From positions 1 to 20,981 of the forward strand of contig JACMOJ010000354.1 of the NCBI GenBank assembly GCA_014378085.1: 20,981 nucleotides of DNA, in the 5' to 3' direction. The number at the start of each line of letters is the position of its first letter. Position 1 is the stretch's first letter. Positions 13,045 through 20,981 of the stretch are shown piece by piece. The DNA comes from Burkholderiales bacterium. Lineage in GTDB: Bacteria; Pseudomonadota; Gammaproteobacteria; Burkholderiales; Usitatibacteraceae. The notes under the pieces were generated by a model, which searched no databases, was not told where the DNA came from, and saw nothing but the letters and a program-made list of their open reading frames with translations. The position numbers and the translations under genes are program-made.

Positions 13045-15552
13045 CTACCTACGCGGCGCAAGTGTCAACGTGTGTTTAGGCGGACCCGCAAGCAACGCCA
13101 GCGGCGCGCCGTCTACCCATTGCTGATGTCCCGCACCGTAAAACGGCGAGAGTGGATGCCCGCTTTGTCCGCCCGCGACGGTCAGAATTCCCTGCTCTTC
13201 TTTGCCCGGCGAGACCACTAGGCGTTGTGATGCACCGAAGCTGGGTGCGGCGTCGCGCGGCATGTGGTTATCGCCGGCGAGTGGGCGTGACGGCATGTCG
13301 AGATAGGGCGATAAAAACGGCATCGCGCGTGAGAACGGATGTTTGATGCGCGACATATTGCGGGAGCCCCACGTCGCGTTATCCAAGGAGCCGTGTTGTT
13401 TAATCAGCTCGTCGTGTACCCGCACCAATTGTGCATCGAGAAACTGCGGCCAAGAGAGATAGCCTTTGGGTAGCAGGTGTGGTGCTTCTGCTTCAATCGC
13501 CTGCCAAGCGGCGTACTCGAAACGCGCATCATGGCTCAACGACGCGTCGCTTTTTTCGAGTGCATCGACCGCTGCCGTGTTGGTGTTTGTGTTCACGTTT
13601 GTGGTGGCGCTTGTGTTGGCGCTTGTGTTGGCGCTTCTGCTGGCAAGCCAAGCTCGCCACAATTCGTTTTGCACCTGCTCGCGAAACGCCCGTGCAACGC
13701 GATGGCCGACTTGCGCAACGTCCGCCGCGCCGTTCCAAGCTTTAAGCGTAGACACCAGTGCCGCAATCGGTGGTGGTGTTGAGGGGGCGGTCCCACGCGT
13801 CACAGCAAGGGCAGCCCAGCGCTTTAAGAAGCGTGATTCGCGATCGAGCTGGATTGCGTACAGCGTTTGTTCCGTATGTTTTTCGGTTTCGCGCAGCCGG
13901 TCACGAATCTGCATCGCGCGAGCGCCCAAATCAAATCCACCATCGCCGATAATTTCGCTACCGGCACCGCCCAATTGTTTGCTGTTCGCCGTCCATAACA
14001 ATCCGTCGACGGGATTTTTGATCACCGGATATTTGCTAGAGTCGAGCCAGCCGGTCGGGAGCTGATCAACCGGGGTGGTGGTGCCTCGACTAACCCGCCA
14101 CTGCGGCCGTTCCGGGATGCGTCCGGCCACCGTCCACGCGATACCGCCGAGATTGTCCGCGATGAGGATGTTTTGGTGTGGCATCGGTACGTTATGCGCG
14201 ATCTTGATCGCCGCATCGAGTTCTGTTGCAAACATAAAGCCCGCCACGTGGTTCACCAGTGCGCCGCGGCGGTACAACACCCACGACAATGCGTAGTGGT
14301 GTTCCGCGTCACTTTTAAGGATAGGGCCAACGTCAGTCTCTTTGACTTCTAAGGTCACCGCATCGCCACCCTTGACGCTGATCGTTTCGATTGTGGTGCG
14401 AATAGCGAGAGGGCTTGCGCCGACCTTGGGCAGTGACACCCAGTCGAAGAACTGTCCGTAGTTGTTGGTGTAACCCCAAGCGATATGGCCGTTACTGCCC
14501 GCTGTAATTTGCGGCACGCCGGGTAGCGTCATGCCAACCACGCGCAGCGGCTTGCCGTTTTGGTTAAACGTCATCTGTGCCCGAAACCAGATGCCCGGCG
14601 CGCTGAGTCCTAAGTGCATATCGTCGGCTAGGATGGCACGACCATCAGCGGTTCGCAACCCACTCACCGCCCAGTTGTTGCTGCCTAGGTATTGGTCGGC
14701 GACTTCACCGGGCGCCACCATTTGCGTTGGAACATGGGCAGAAACTGGTGGCAATGAGGCGGCCTTTCCATACTTCACACTCTTCACACTCTGCGCACTC
14801 CGCACACGCCGCAGGTCGATATCGTCCGCCGTCGGCAGCGCGGCCATCGGCGGTGTAAACGCGTCGAGTGTGGCGTCCCATGGCCCACCCTGCGGGCGCA
14901 TCCAGTCGAACAACTTGTCGCCGAGCCGTTTGCGCAGGCGAATATCGGTGAAGCGACTTTCAACGCCACCGGCTTGCAGCATGCTGTACATCTCCGCAAC
15001 CACCAGTAACGAATCTTCTTCGCGCCACGGCGTGGGCTCGGCGCGCAATACGAGGTACTGCCACGGCCTCGCGCCAAGCGCGGCAACACCGGCGTTTACC
15101 CCCTCGGTGTAGGCGGTGTACCACGCGCGTTCGGCCGTTTGTGCAGAGGCGAACTCTGCGGTTGCCTTGGCGCGCAAACGATGCACGCGTTTTAGTTTGT
15201 CCATCGGCAGTGTCGCGCTACCCAACAGTGCGGAAAGTTCACCAGCCGCTGAGCGGCGGGCGAGATCCATCTCAAAAAAACGCTCTTGGCCGTGCACATA
15301 ACCGAGCGCACGAATAGCGTCGCGGCTGGTGTCAGCGGTAATCGAGACCATGCCATTGGCATCGCGGGTGATGCTGACGGCGTTTTCCAGATTTGCGAGC
15401 GGTTTGTCACCATCAAGTATTGGCACGCTGGCGCGTACAACAAAAAACAGTCCGATCGCAACGGCTGCGATGATGAGCGCAATGCCGCCGGCTGCCACCA
15501 GTAAAAATTTGAGCCAACGTAGCAACCTGGTGTCACGGCTTTGAAAACTCAT
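13045..15552 (-). CDS. Penicillin acylase family Ntn-hydrolase
   Basis: An 835-residue amidase precursor. An N-terminal membrane/signal helix (about 14-38) is followed by the alpha chain, with RDANGMVSITADTSRDAI and ALGYVHGQERFFEMDLARR (82-100) typical of the family, and a spacer. The beta chain starts at LGSNNWAVSG, so Ser291 should become the N-terminal nucleophile after self-cleavage. Family members hydrolyse acyl-amides such as beta-lactams or acyl-homoserine lactones; the substrate cannot be read from sequence. A low-complexity Asn/Thr/Ser tract (about 638-660) lies in the beta chain. The frame is open to 15774, but that part is within xerC. The ATG at 15552 has an AGGA site and overlaps the xerC stop by 4 bases, so the two are coupled. 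Confidence 0.93.
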   Translation of the reverse strand: MSFQSRDTRLLRWLKFLLVAAGGIALIIAAVAIGLFFVVRASVPILDGDKPLANLENAVSITRDANGMVSITADTSRDAIRALGYVHGQERFFEMDLARRSAAGELSALLGSATLPMDKLKRVHRLRAKATAEFASAQTAERAWYTAYTEGVNAGVAALGARPWQYLVLRAEPTPWREEDSLLVVAEMYSMLQAGGVESRFTDIRLRKRLGDKLFDWMRPQGGPWDATLDAFTPPMAALPTADDIDLRRVRSAQSVKSVKYGKAASLPPVSAHVPTQMVAPGEVADQYLGSNNWAVSGLRTADGRAILADDMHLGLSAPGIWFRAQMTFNQNGKPLRVVGMTLPGVPQITAGSNGHIAWGYTNNYGQFFDWVSLPKVGASPLAIRTTIETISVKGGDAVTLEVKETDVGPILKSDAEHHYALSWVLYRRGALVNHVAGFMFATELDAAIKIAHNVPMPHQNILIADNLGGIAWTVAGRIPERPQWRVSRGTTTPVDQLPTGWLDSSKYPVIKNPVDGLLWTANSKQLGGAGSEIIGDGGFDLGARAMQIRDRLRETEKHTEQTLYAIQLDRESRFLKRWAALAVTRGTAPSTPPPIAALVSTLKAWNGAADVAQVGHRVARAFREQVQNELWRAWLASRSANTSANTSATTNVNTNTNTAAVDALEKSDASLSHDARFEYAAWQAIEAEAPHLLPKGYLSWPQFLDAQLVRVHDELIKQHGSLDNATWGSRNMSRIKHPFSRAMPFLSPYLDMPSRPLAGDNHMPRDAAPSFGASQRLVVSPGKEEQGILTVAGGQSGHPLSPFYGAGHQQWVDGAPLALLAGPPKHTLTLAPRR

Positions 15553-16490
15553 CGGTTGTCCTTTTTCTTCGCCCGCGGGTGTGCGGAATCGTAAACCTTG
15601 GCAAGATGTTGGAAATCCAGATGCGTATATATCTGCGTGGAGGCAATACTGGCGTGCCCCATCATCTCTTGCACGGCGCGCAGATTGCCTGATGATTGCA
15701 GCACGTGTGAGGCAAAAGAATGCCGCAGCATGTGTGGATGTACGTTCACGTCGATGCCTTGTTTGACGGCCCACATCTTGATGCGTGCCTGCAATACCCC
15801 GGCAGAGATACGTTTGCCCTGGGCGCCTAAGAACAGCGCGGTTTCTCCCGGGTCCTTAGGGCTTGGGCGCCGCGCCAGCCAAAGTTCAACCGCCTGGATC
15901 GCGGGAACGCCGACCGGCACGATACGTGTTTTGCTGCCTTTGCCCAGCACACGAATTTCGCGATTTGCGTAGTCGATGCTGTCCAAATTGAGGCCGACGA
16001 GTTCGGCAATGCGTAGGCCGCATGAATACAAGAGCTCAAATACGGCGCGATCGCGCACCCCGGCGATGGAGTCGTCAGCAAAGGTCACCAACCGAATCGC
16101 TTCCTCAGGCGACAACGTGCGCGGCAATCGCTTCTCGGCCTTTGGCGCGCGTACGCCGTCACACGGATTCAACTGACCGGTACCCTTTTTGAGCGCAAAG
16201 TGAAAGTAGCCGCGCCAGCCTGAAAGCAAACGCGATATTGCTCTGGGTGTCATGCCTTTGCTGTGAACTGATGCGAGGAATCGGCGAATGTCGTTGCTCG
16301 TTAGTTTCTCAACCGCTAAGCCGCGGCGCGGGTCATTGTCAGCAGCGGCAAACCGCGCTAAATCGGCGAGATCGCGCTGGGTGTTATCGATGGTGCCGGC
16401 GGCAAGGCGTTTCTCGAATTTGGGATAGGCGAGAAATTCGTCAGCCAGTGGCGGCAACGATGCTAGTGAAGCATGCCCGCTGGCATTCAT
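15549..16490 (-). CDS. xerC: Tyrosine recombinase XerC
   Basis: A 313-residue site-specific recombinase that, with XerD, resolves chromosome dimers at dif during division. The N-terminal SAM-like DNA-binding domain covers about 12-105. The catalytic set is complete: R160 (SCGLRIAELVGL), a lysine in GKGSKTR (184-187), H253 and R256 (HPHMLRHSFA), H279 (MMGHASIASTQ) and nucleophile Y288 (IYTHLDF). The C-terminal LAKVYDSAHPRAKKK is typical of XerC. The order dapF, DUF484, xerC matches the conserved proteobacterial cluster. No att-like or integron-like sequences are nearby, so this is the housekeeping recombinase rather than a phage integrase. Confidence 0.96.
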   Translation of the reverse strand: MNASGHASLASLPPLADEFLAYPKFEKRLAAGTIDNTQRDLADLARFAAADNDPRRGLAVEKLTSNDIRRFLASVHSKGMTPRAISRLLSGWRGYFHFALKKGTGQLNPCDGVRAPKAEKRLPRTLSPEEAIRLVTFADDSIAGVRDRAVFELLYSCGLRIAELVGLNLDSIDYANREIRVLGKGSKTRIVPVGVPAIQAVELWLARRPSPKDPGETALFLGAQGKRISAGVLQARIKMWAVKQGIDVNVHPHMLRHSFASHVLQSSGNLRAVQEMMGHASIASTQIYTHLDFQHLAKVYDSAHPRAKKKDNR

Positions 16491-16529
16491 CAGCGCGCTA
16501 CAGCCTGCGCACAGCTACGAACTGTGCGA

Positions 16530-17213
16530 CTAGACTTCAGCGGAGAGCACCAGTTCACGCGCCAACGCCGCGGCGAACACGTCGCCGATCCGCGATAGGA
16601 ACATGGTACCCATCCCGGTATAAAACCGCTCGCTGTTCTCGCTGGCGAGCAACAGGATACCGAACACCGCCGAAGTCTTGAGCGGCACCATCGCGTACGA
16701 CTTCAAATGCGGCGCATGTTCACCAAACCAAAGATTGGTTTCATAAACGGGGTGCGTGCCGACGTAGGGAGCCGTCATTGCCTCCACAAACTGGCGCAGT
16801 TCGGTTGCGACGGGTTGAAACTCCGGCGCGTTATCACCTTCATCCACGCCGATATTCCACAGCCGCACCACGACATGGGGGATCTGAAACGTGTCGAGCA
16901 AATCTAGGTACAGTGTATTAATGGCTTGTTCGCGGTCTTTCGCGGCAACCAACTTTAGTGTCAGCGCATGTACGCGATCCGACAGCGCATCATTTTCTTC
17001 GCCGAACTTAATGAGTTCAGCAAGTTTGGATTCCAATAGCCGGGACCGCTCGCGTGTTGCAATGAGTTGGCGTTCCGGGATGGACACCGTACGTCCGCCG
17101 TGGGGATGGGGAACTTCGATGTTGAGCAGCACATCGGGGTGCTGCGCAAAAAAATCTGGATATTCGCGGAGAAATTCAGCGACTTGTTCGATCGAAAGTT
17201 CGGCTGGGGACAT
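16530..17213 (-). CDS. DUF484 family protein
   Basis: A 227-residue cytoplasmic protein. The N-terminus has the family signature VAEFLREYPDFFAQHPDVLL (11-30) followed by IPERQLIATRERSRLLESKL, with a likely coiled coil at about 50-100. The rest forms a GAF-like domain (about 104-215), including APYVGTHPVYETNLWFG and a repeated small-molecule-sensor pattern (SYAMVPLKTSAVFGILLLAS). The exact role is unknown. It sits between dapF and xerC, as its homologue does in E. coli and many proteobacteria, 36-40 bases from each, so it belongs to that operon. Confidence 0.94.
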   Translation of the reverse strand: MSPAELSIEQVAEFLREYPDFFAQHPDVLLNIEVPHPHGGRTVSIPERQLIATRERSRLLESKLAELIKFGEENDALSDRVHALTLKLVAAKDREQAINTLYLDLLDTFQIPHVVVRLWNIGVDEGDNAPEFQPVATELRQFVEAMTAPYVGTHPVYETNLWFGEHAPHLKSYAMVPLKTSAVFGILLLASENSERFYTGMGTMFLSRIGDVFAAALARELVLSAEV

Positions 17214-17252
17214 TTAAGGGGTGGTCTTCGAGCTGGAGGATGAATGCGCAAG

Positions 17253-18116
17253 TTAGATGTTGATCTCGCCACGAAACACCGTCGTCGCGTGACCGGACAT
17301 CAACACTGGCGCTTGGATGTCTTGTAACCCCTGCCATGTTACCGAAAGTTCGCCGCCGTGCGTGGTCACTTTCACCGTCTCGTCAAGTAAGCCCCAGCGA
17401 ATACCCGTTACCACCGCCGCGCACGCGCCGGTCCCGCAGGCAAGTGTTTCACCGGCACCGCGTTCCCAAACGCGCAGTTTGATGTGCGAGCGGGATACGA
17501 TTTGCATGTACCCCACATTGACTCGTCGCGGAAACTGCGGATGGTGCTCAATGGCAGGGCCTTCACTGGCCACTGGTGCCAAATCGACGTCGGCAACGAC
17601 TTGAACCGCGTGAGGGTTGCCCATCGACAACACGCCGATTCGGCGCACGAGGTCACCTGCGTCACCCACCTTGAGGTCGTAGGCCATGTTTTCCGCTGGT
17701 GTGGTCTCGGCGATAAACGGCACCTGTGCCAACGCAAAGATGGGGGCGCCCATGTCGACGGTGACGCTGCCATCTGGCTGAATGGACGGCCAAATCAGGC
17801 CATTGATCGTCTCGACCGTGAGAGAGGTCTTGGTGGTGAGCCCTTCATCGCGCACAAATATCGGAAAACAACGTGAGCCGTTGCCGCAGTGTTCGACCTC
17901 CTCACCCGTGTTGTTGAAGATGCGATAGCGAAAATCTGCGGTGGCTGACGATGCAGGTTCAACCAGCAACACTTGGTCGCAGCCAATGCCAAAATGTCGA
18001 TCGGCGATGGCGCGGATCTGTGCGGGTGTGAGCGTTCGGGCTTCGGGATACCTGATGCCGTTAAGCATCACAAAATCGTTGCCTTGGCCGTGCATCTTGG
18101 TGAAGGCTAGCCGCAT
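17253..18116 (-). CDS. dapF: Diaminopimelate epimerase
   Basis: A 287-residue PLP-independent epimerase converting LL- to meso-diaminopimelate for lysine and peptidoglycan synthesis. N-terminal [16 protein letters not shown] is the family start. The two catalytic cysteines are C77 ([13 protein letters not shown]) and C227 ([13 protein letters not shown]), which form the two-base active site. Other hallmarks are [15 protein letters not shown] (40-54), MGNPHAV (165-171) and the WERGAGET loop (217-224). It heads the dapF-DUF484-xerC-acylase run; a small hypothetical gene lies 61 bases upstream on the same strand. Confidence 0.97.
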   Translation of the reverse strand: MRLAFTKMHGQGNDFVMLNGIRYPEARTLTPAQIRAIADRHFGIGCDQVLLVEPASSATADFRYRIFNNTGEEVEHCGNGSRCFPIFVRDEGLTTKTSLTVETINGLIWPSIQPDGSVTVDMGAPIFALAQVPFIAETTPAENMAYDLKVGDAGDLVRRIGVLSMGNPHAVQVVADVDLAPVASEGPAIEHHPQFPRRVNVGYMQIVSRSHIKLRVWERGAGETLACGTGACAAVVTGIRWGLLDETVKVTTHGGELSVTWQGLQDIQAPVLMSGHATTVFRGEINI

Positions 18117-18177
18117 GGTGACACTCGGATAGCTTGCGTGACGTGAAAGTTGGAAGCAGGCAGCCGCAGGCGACGAC

Positions 18178-18465
18178 TTAGCCGTGCTGCGAAGGAAAGA
18201 AGGTAAAACTCGAATCCACCAGCGCCGGATCGTGGTCTATTTCGTTAGCTTCTTCAATGGCGAGTTCGGGAGGGCGATCGGGCGGATTTTTGACCGACGC
18301 GCGGAATGCCGAATCGGCGGCAATGCGTGAAATCGCGATGGACGAGGCTTCGTCTGCCGTCCCGGCATCGACATACACGTTTTTAAAAAATCCCATCCAA
18401 GACTGTGTGCCCCCCTGATCAATCAGGAAGTTTTCGCCTTGGACAAGAACGTGGAAGAAAGCCAT
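18178..18465 (-). CDS. Small conserved hypothetical protein
   Basis: A 95-residue acidic protein, [16 protein letters not shown] at its start, then [20 protein letters not shown], and a [13 protein letters not shown] segment near the end. From memory this layout (short beta start with G-E-N-F, a GF-x-x-x-YV stretch, an alanine-rich helix, then an EE-x-x-E-I tail) recurs in a family of uncharacterised proteins of about 100 residues in proteobacteria; no function is known to me. It has no signal peptide or membrane helix. It sits in line between the lpxL gene (71 bases upstream) and dapF. Confidence 0.75.
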   Translation of the reverse strand: MAFFHVLVQGENFLIDQGGTQSWMGFFKNVYVDAGTADEASSIAISRIAADSAFRASVKNPPDRPPELAIEEANEIDHDPALVDSSFTFFPSQHG

Positions 18466-18536
18466 GGCTCGATTCTAAATTAATTTTCAGAAATTGCTAC
18501 ATCCCATGTTTAGGCCATGTTTGGGCCATGCTTCGT

Positions 18537-19394
18537 TCAATAAAAGCTGGCTTCGCCGTCAGGTCGGGTCTTGAAGCGTTTGTGCACCCAGAAGTACTGC
18601 TCCGGCATTTCGCGTATTCGTGCTTCAATGAATGCATTCATGCGGGTGGCGTCGGCCACCGGATCAACTGAGGGGAAATTATCCCAAGCCGGGTAATAAC
18701 GCAGCTCATAACCATTCTCTGTCTGGCGGGTAATAGCGGGAATTACCTTTGCCCCGGTAATTTGGCAGAGCCGCGAGAGGGCGGTTACGGTGGCGGTCTT
18801 CACGCCAAAGAAATCGGCGAACACCGCATCTTTTGCACCGAAGTCCATATCGGGCAAATAGTAAAACAGTCGTTTTTCCTTTAACGCGCGCAACACCGGT
18901 CGTAGCCCCTGCTGTCGCGTGATAAGTTCAGCCCCGTTCCAACGCTGACGGGCACGGCGCAACGCGCGGTCGAACACTTTGTTTTTTTGTGTTGAGTACA
19001 TCGAGAATACGGCGGGGTAGTCGTACGAGCTGCGCGCGCCGCCGGCGTCAAGGCCGACAAAGTGGGGTGCCAGCATGATCACCGGCACCTTGCCAGCCCA
19101 CTCATCCATGTATTGACGGTCTCGCACAGTCACCCGCGCCATCGCCTCATCAACCGGTGCGTACCAAAGATGTCCTAAATCAAGTGTGGAACGACCCAGC
19201 GCCTGAAAAACGCCGCGCGCGATCGCCTCACGCTCAGCCGGCGATTTTTCGGGCATACATTTTTCGAGGTTGATGAGGGTGACGCGTTTACGTCCCCAAT
19301 GAAACAACAGAGCTCCCAACCCATGCCCCATCGCCGCCACCCAACTCGACGGTAGCCAACGCAATAACCACAATAGTGCGAGTACGAGACGCAT
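18537..19394 (-). CDS. lpxL: Lipid A acyltransferase, LpxL/HtrB family (copy 1)
   Basis: A 285-residue inner-membrane acyltransferase with an N-terminal anchor (about 2-22) that adds a secondary acyl chain to Kdo2-lipid A. The catalytic HX4D is H111-D116 in LAPHFVGLD. Further marks are NLEKCMPEKSPAERE (42-56), the YLPDMDFGAKDAVFADFFG segment near 174, and the C-terminal QYFWVHKRFKTRPDGE signature. It begins 9 bases after the stop of a second, diverged paralogue, so both are made from one transcript. Which acyl position each modifies cannot be read here. Confidence 0.93.
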   Translation of the reverse strand: MRLVLALLWLLRWLPSSWVAAMGHGLGALLFHWGRKRVTLINLEKCMPEKSPAEREAIARGVFQALGRSTLDLGHLWYAPVDEAMARVTVRDRQYMDEWAGKVPVIMLAPHFVGLDAGGARSSYDYPAVFSMYSTQKNKVFDRALRRARQRWNGAELITRQQGLRPVLRALKEKRLFYYLPDMDFGAKDAVFADFFGVKTATVTALSRLCQITGAKVIPAITRQTENGYELRYYPAWDNFPSVDPVADATRMNAFIEARIREMPEQYFWVHKRFKTRPDGEASFY

Positions 19395-19403
19395 CGCCGA
19401 AGC

Positions 19404-20288
19404 CTACTGTAAGTCCGCGACCGGGGCGGGAGGCGCGCCGGCGGGTTGTTTGAAGCGGTTGTAGCCCCATAGGTATTGGGCAGGGGCGATATCGATCAAC
19501 TGTTTCACCATATCGTTGGTCTGGGTTGCTGCGGCAAGTTTGTCTTCGGCGTAGGGCGCTGGCATCGGCACAAAGTGCATTCGGTAGCCGCGTCCGTTTG
19601 AAAGGCGCTCTGCAAAGAAGAAGATTACGGCAGATTGGCCCATATGGGCGAGCCGGGGCAGTAGCGTCATGGTGAAGGCGGGTTTACCCAAAAATGGTGC
19701 CCACACGCCCGCGCCACCACGTTCGGCCGCCGGCACTTGGTCGGGCAAAATCATGATGTTGCCCTTTTGTTTTAATGTTTTTAGGAGTGCTCGCACCCCG
19801 GGCGCGTCAGCAGGTGCGGTCACTGCGCCGCCGCGAGCGCGACCATTTTCCATGATCGGCTGCAGCCAAGTCTGTTTGGGTGGTCGGTACAGCGCGGTAA
19901 TTGGCAGACGGCTTGCCACATATCGGCCGGCAATGTCGAAGCAGCCCAAATGCGGCGAGACAAAGATAATGGAATGGCCTGCCTGTTTGGCCGCTTCAAC
20001 GTGGTGCCAAGTGTCACATTGTTCAAACATGGCGTTGAGCCGGTCAATGGAGGCGGTCCATGCGATGGCAAGTTCCGTAATGCCTTTGCCTTGCTCAATA
20101 AATGCCTCAGCCAGCAGCTTCTCGTTTGGCGATTGACCAGTAACGATCGCGTAGAGGCTGAAATTTTCTAGCGTAGTCCGTCGATGGCGCGAGGATAGGC
20201 GACCTGCCATCCAGCCCACCAGCGCGCCGACACGGTGGTTGATTGCCAGTGGCAGTGCGCCAAATAGCCGAAACAGCAATGCCACCAT
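19404..20288 (-). CDS. Lipid A acyltransferase, LpxL/HtrB family (copy 2)
   Basis: A 294-residue paralogue of the next gene, with an N-terminal hydrophobic segment, HX4D as H113-D118 in VSPHLGCFD, RGGAVTAPADAPGVRALLK near 150, MILPDQVPAAERGGAGVWAP (ligand/active-site strip), and the C-terminal QYLWGYNRFKQPAG in place of the more usual WVHKRFK. The frame opens one codon earlier with TTG (20291), but the ATG at 20288 is the likelier start. It lies first in the minus-strand envelope run, divergent from metK. Two tandem copies of this type beside metK are usual in betaproteobacteria. Confidence 0.92.
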   Translation of the reverse strand: MVALLFRLFGALPLAINHRVGALVGWMAGRLSSRHRRTTLENFSLYAIVTGQSPNEKLLAEAFIEQGKGITELAIAWTASIDRLNAMFEQCDTWHHVEAAKQAGHSIIFVSPHLGCFDIAGRYVASRLPITALYRPPKQTWLQPIMENGRARGGAVTAPADAPGVRALLKTLKQKGNIMILPDQVPAAERGGAGVWAPFLGKPAFTMTLLPRLAHMGQSAVIFFFAERLSNGRGYRMHFVPMPAPYAEDKLAAATQTNDMVKQLIDIAPAQYLWGYNRFKQPAGAPPAPVADLQ

Positions 20289-20318
20289 CAAAGGCGGCCT
20301 AAGCGGGCATTTAGCATA

Positions 20319-20342
20319 CCTATTCGTAATTTACGGAATAGG
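20319..20342. promoter_or_regulatory. Palindrome in the metK/lpxL divergent spacer
   Basis: CCTATTC (20319-20325) and GAATAGG (20336-20342) form a 7-bp inverted pair, continued inward by GTA/TAC across a 1-base bulge. The site is about 30 bases from the acyltransferase start and 70 from metK, where an operator or a hairpin in either leader could act. I do not recognise it as a known metK riboswitch or MetJ/MetR site. Confidence 0.4.
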
Positions 20343-20412
20343 AATTGGCGTGTCGATTTGCTAAACTGTAGGGCTTGTTTTATTGCCATTACCAAGACTG
20401 AGGGGATACCCA

Positions 20413-20981
20413 ATGAATGACTTTCTGTTTACATCCGAGTCCGTTTCCGAGGGGCACCCGGACAAGGTCGCCGACCAGATTTCGGACGCGATTCTAGATG
20501 CGATTCTAGCGCAGGACCCCAATTCACGAGTCGCTGCAGAGACCCTCTGCAATACCGGCCTTGTTGTACTGGCGGGTGAAATTACGACCAACGCCAATGT
20601 GGATTACATTGGCGTGGCGCGCGACACCATCAAACGCATCGGCTATGACAATACCGATTACGGCATTGATTACAAAGGTTGTGCGGTGATGGTTTGTTAC
20701 GACAAACAAAGCCCCGACATCGCGCAGGGTGTTGACCACGCGCAAGACGACGGCCTAGACCAAGGCGCGGGTGACCAAGGCCTGATGTTCGGCTACGCCT
20801 GCGATGAAACACCGGTGTTAATGCCAGCACCTATCTACTACGCACATCGCTTAGTGCAGCGTCAGTCCGAGTTGCGCCGTGACGGCCGTATGCCGTGGCT
20901 GCGCCCGGATGCCAAGTCGCAGGTGACCATGCGGTATGTTGATGGCAAGCCACACTCAATTGACACCGTGGTGTTGTCGAC
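20413..20981 (+). CDS. metK: S-adenosylmethionine synthetase, N-terminal part (cut by window edge)
   Basis: The first 189 residues of an enzyme of normally about 385-390. It makes SAM from methionine and ATP in the cytoplasm. Visible motifs are the start [20 protein letters not shown] (with the ATP-site histidine of GHPDK), [11 protein letters not shown], and [15 protein letters not shown] with the GxGDQG loop. The ATG at 20413 is preceded by a GAGGGG ribosome binding site. It is the only plus-strand gene on the right side and is divergent from the acyltransferase operon. Confidence 0.98.
   Translation, partial: MNDFLFTSESVSEGHPDKVADQISDAILDAILAQDPNSRVAAETLCNTGLVVLAGEITTNANVDYIGVARDTIKRIGYDNTDYGIDYKGCAVMVCYDKQSPDIAQGVDHAQDDGLDQGAGDQGLMFGYACDETPVLMPAPIYYAHRLVQRQSELRRDGRMPWLRPDAKSQVTMRYVDGKPHSIDTVVLS

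Noticed and set aside
12836..13126. A 96-residue plus-strand frame with a glycine/valine repeat, containing SDKWLEMTAEWG after an AAGGA-like site, faintly like a dCTP deaminase N-terminus
   Set aside because: Most of the frame is the G-rich minisatellite plus antisense of the acylase gene; the resemblance is only a few residues and breaks at once.
13466..14065. A 199-residue plus-strand frame inside the acylase gene with a hydrophobic VVALVLALVLALLLA stretch
   Set aside because: It is the antisense of the Asn/Thr repeat region of the acylase; the hydrophobic pattern arises from the repeat.
15549..16490. Phage or integrative-element integrase with nearby attachment sites
   Set aside because: The sequence and dapF-DUF484 neighbourhood match housekeeping XerC, and no flanking direct repeats, tRNA or cargo were seen.
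20343..20412. SAM-type riboswitch in the metK leader
   Set aside because: The leader is short and I could not lay out any known SAM or SAM/SAH riboswitch core; only a small GGG-GATA-CCC hairpin near the ribosome binding site is visible.

Overview
The window looks like a chromosomal core region of a betaproteobacterium, probably Burkholderiales or a close relative. The evidence is the protein families and a gene order typical of that class: metK divergent from two LpxL-type acyltransferases, then dapF, a DUF484 gene and xerC, with COG0523 GTPases and hslVU further along the same strand. Coding density is high, almost everything from 20.3 kb down to 3.3 kb reads on the minus strand, and no tRNA, rRNA, IS element or CRISPR array was seen.

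Layout, left to right. 1-1796: biotin genes on the minus strand, bioB then bioF (bioF runs off the left edge), separated by a hairpin-rich spacer. 2047-3242: comF and trmL on the plus strand with a 1-base overlap, ending at a hairpin shared with the convergent hsp20 gene. 3295-6157: a heat-shock/proteostasis block, hslV-hslU and then hsp20. The roughly 560 bases between hslU and hsp20 hold a three-arm terminator-like repeat, a decayed fragment of a class III adenylate/guanylate cyclase, and a possible RNA thermometer over the hsp20 ribosome binding site. 6218-7336: a cytoplasmic protein made of two copies of a helical-plus-STAS module.

7362-12775: an apparent zinc-economy operon, in transcription order a Fur-family regulator (probable Zur), two COG0523 (CobW-type) GTPases with CxCC metal motifs, an ABC ATPase, an FtsX/MacB-type permease with a histidine-rich extracytoplasmic loop, and a secreted DUF3299 protein. 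It resembles the Zur/Zrg-type zinc systems of gamma-proteobacteria, but no DUF2796 (ZrgA-like) partner is present here. The region just upstream of zur contains decamer direct repeats, a perfect inverted repeat and a G-rich 9-bp minisatellite.

13045-20288: a long minus-strand run of two lipid A acyltransferase paralogues, a small conserved hypothetical gene, dapF, a DUF484 gene, xerC and a penicillin-acylase-family Ntn hydrolase whose start overlaps the xerC stop. This joins envelope synthesis (lipid A, diaminopimelate for peptidoglycan) with chromosome dimer resolution. 20413-20981: the 5' part of metK on the plus strand, divergent from the acyltransferases across a 124-base spacer that holds a near-perfect palindrome.

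The most interesting items are the zinc cluster with its His-rich permease, the candidate hsp20 RNA thermometer, the cyclase pseudogene next to an antiterminator-like repeat, and the repeat-rich zur upstream region.
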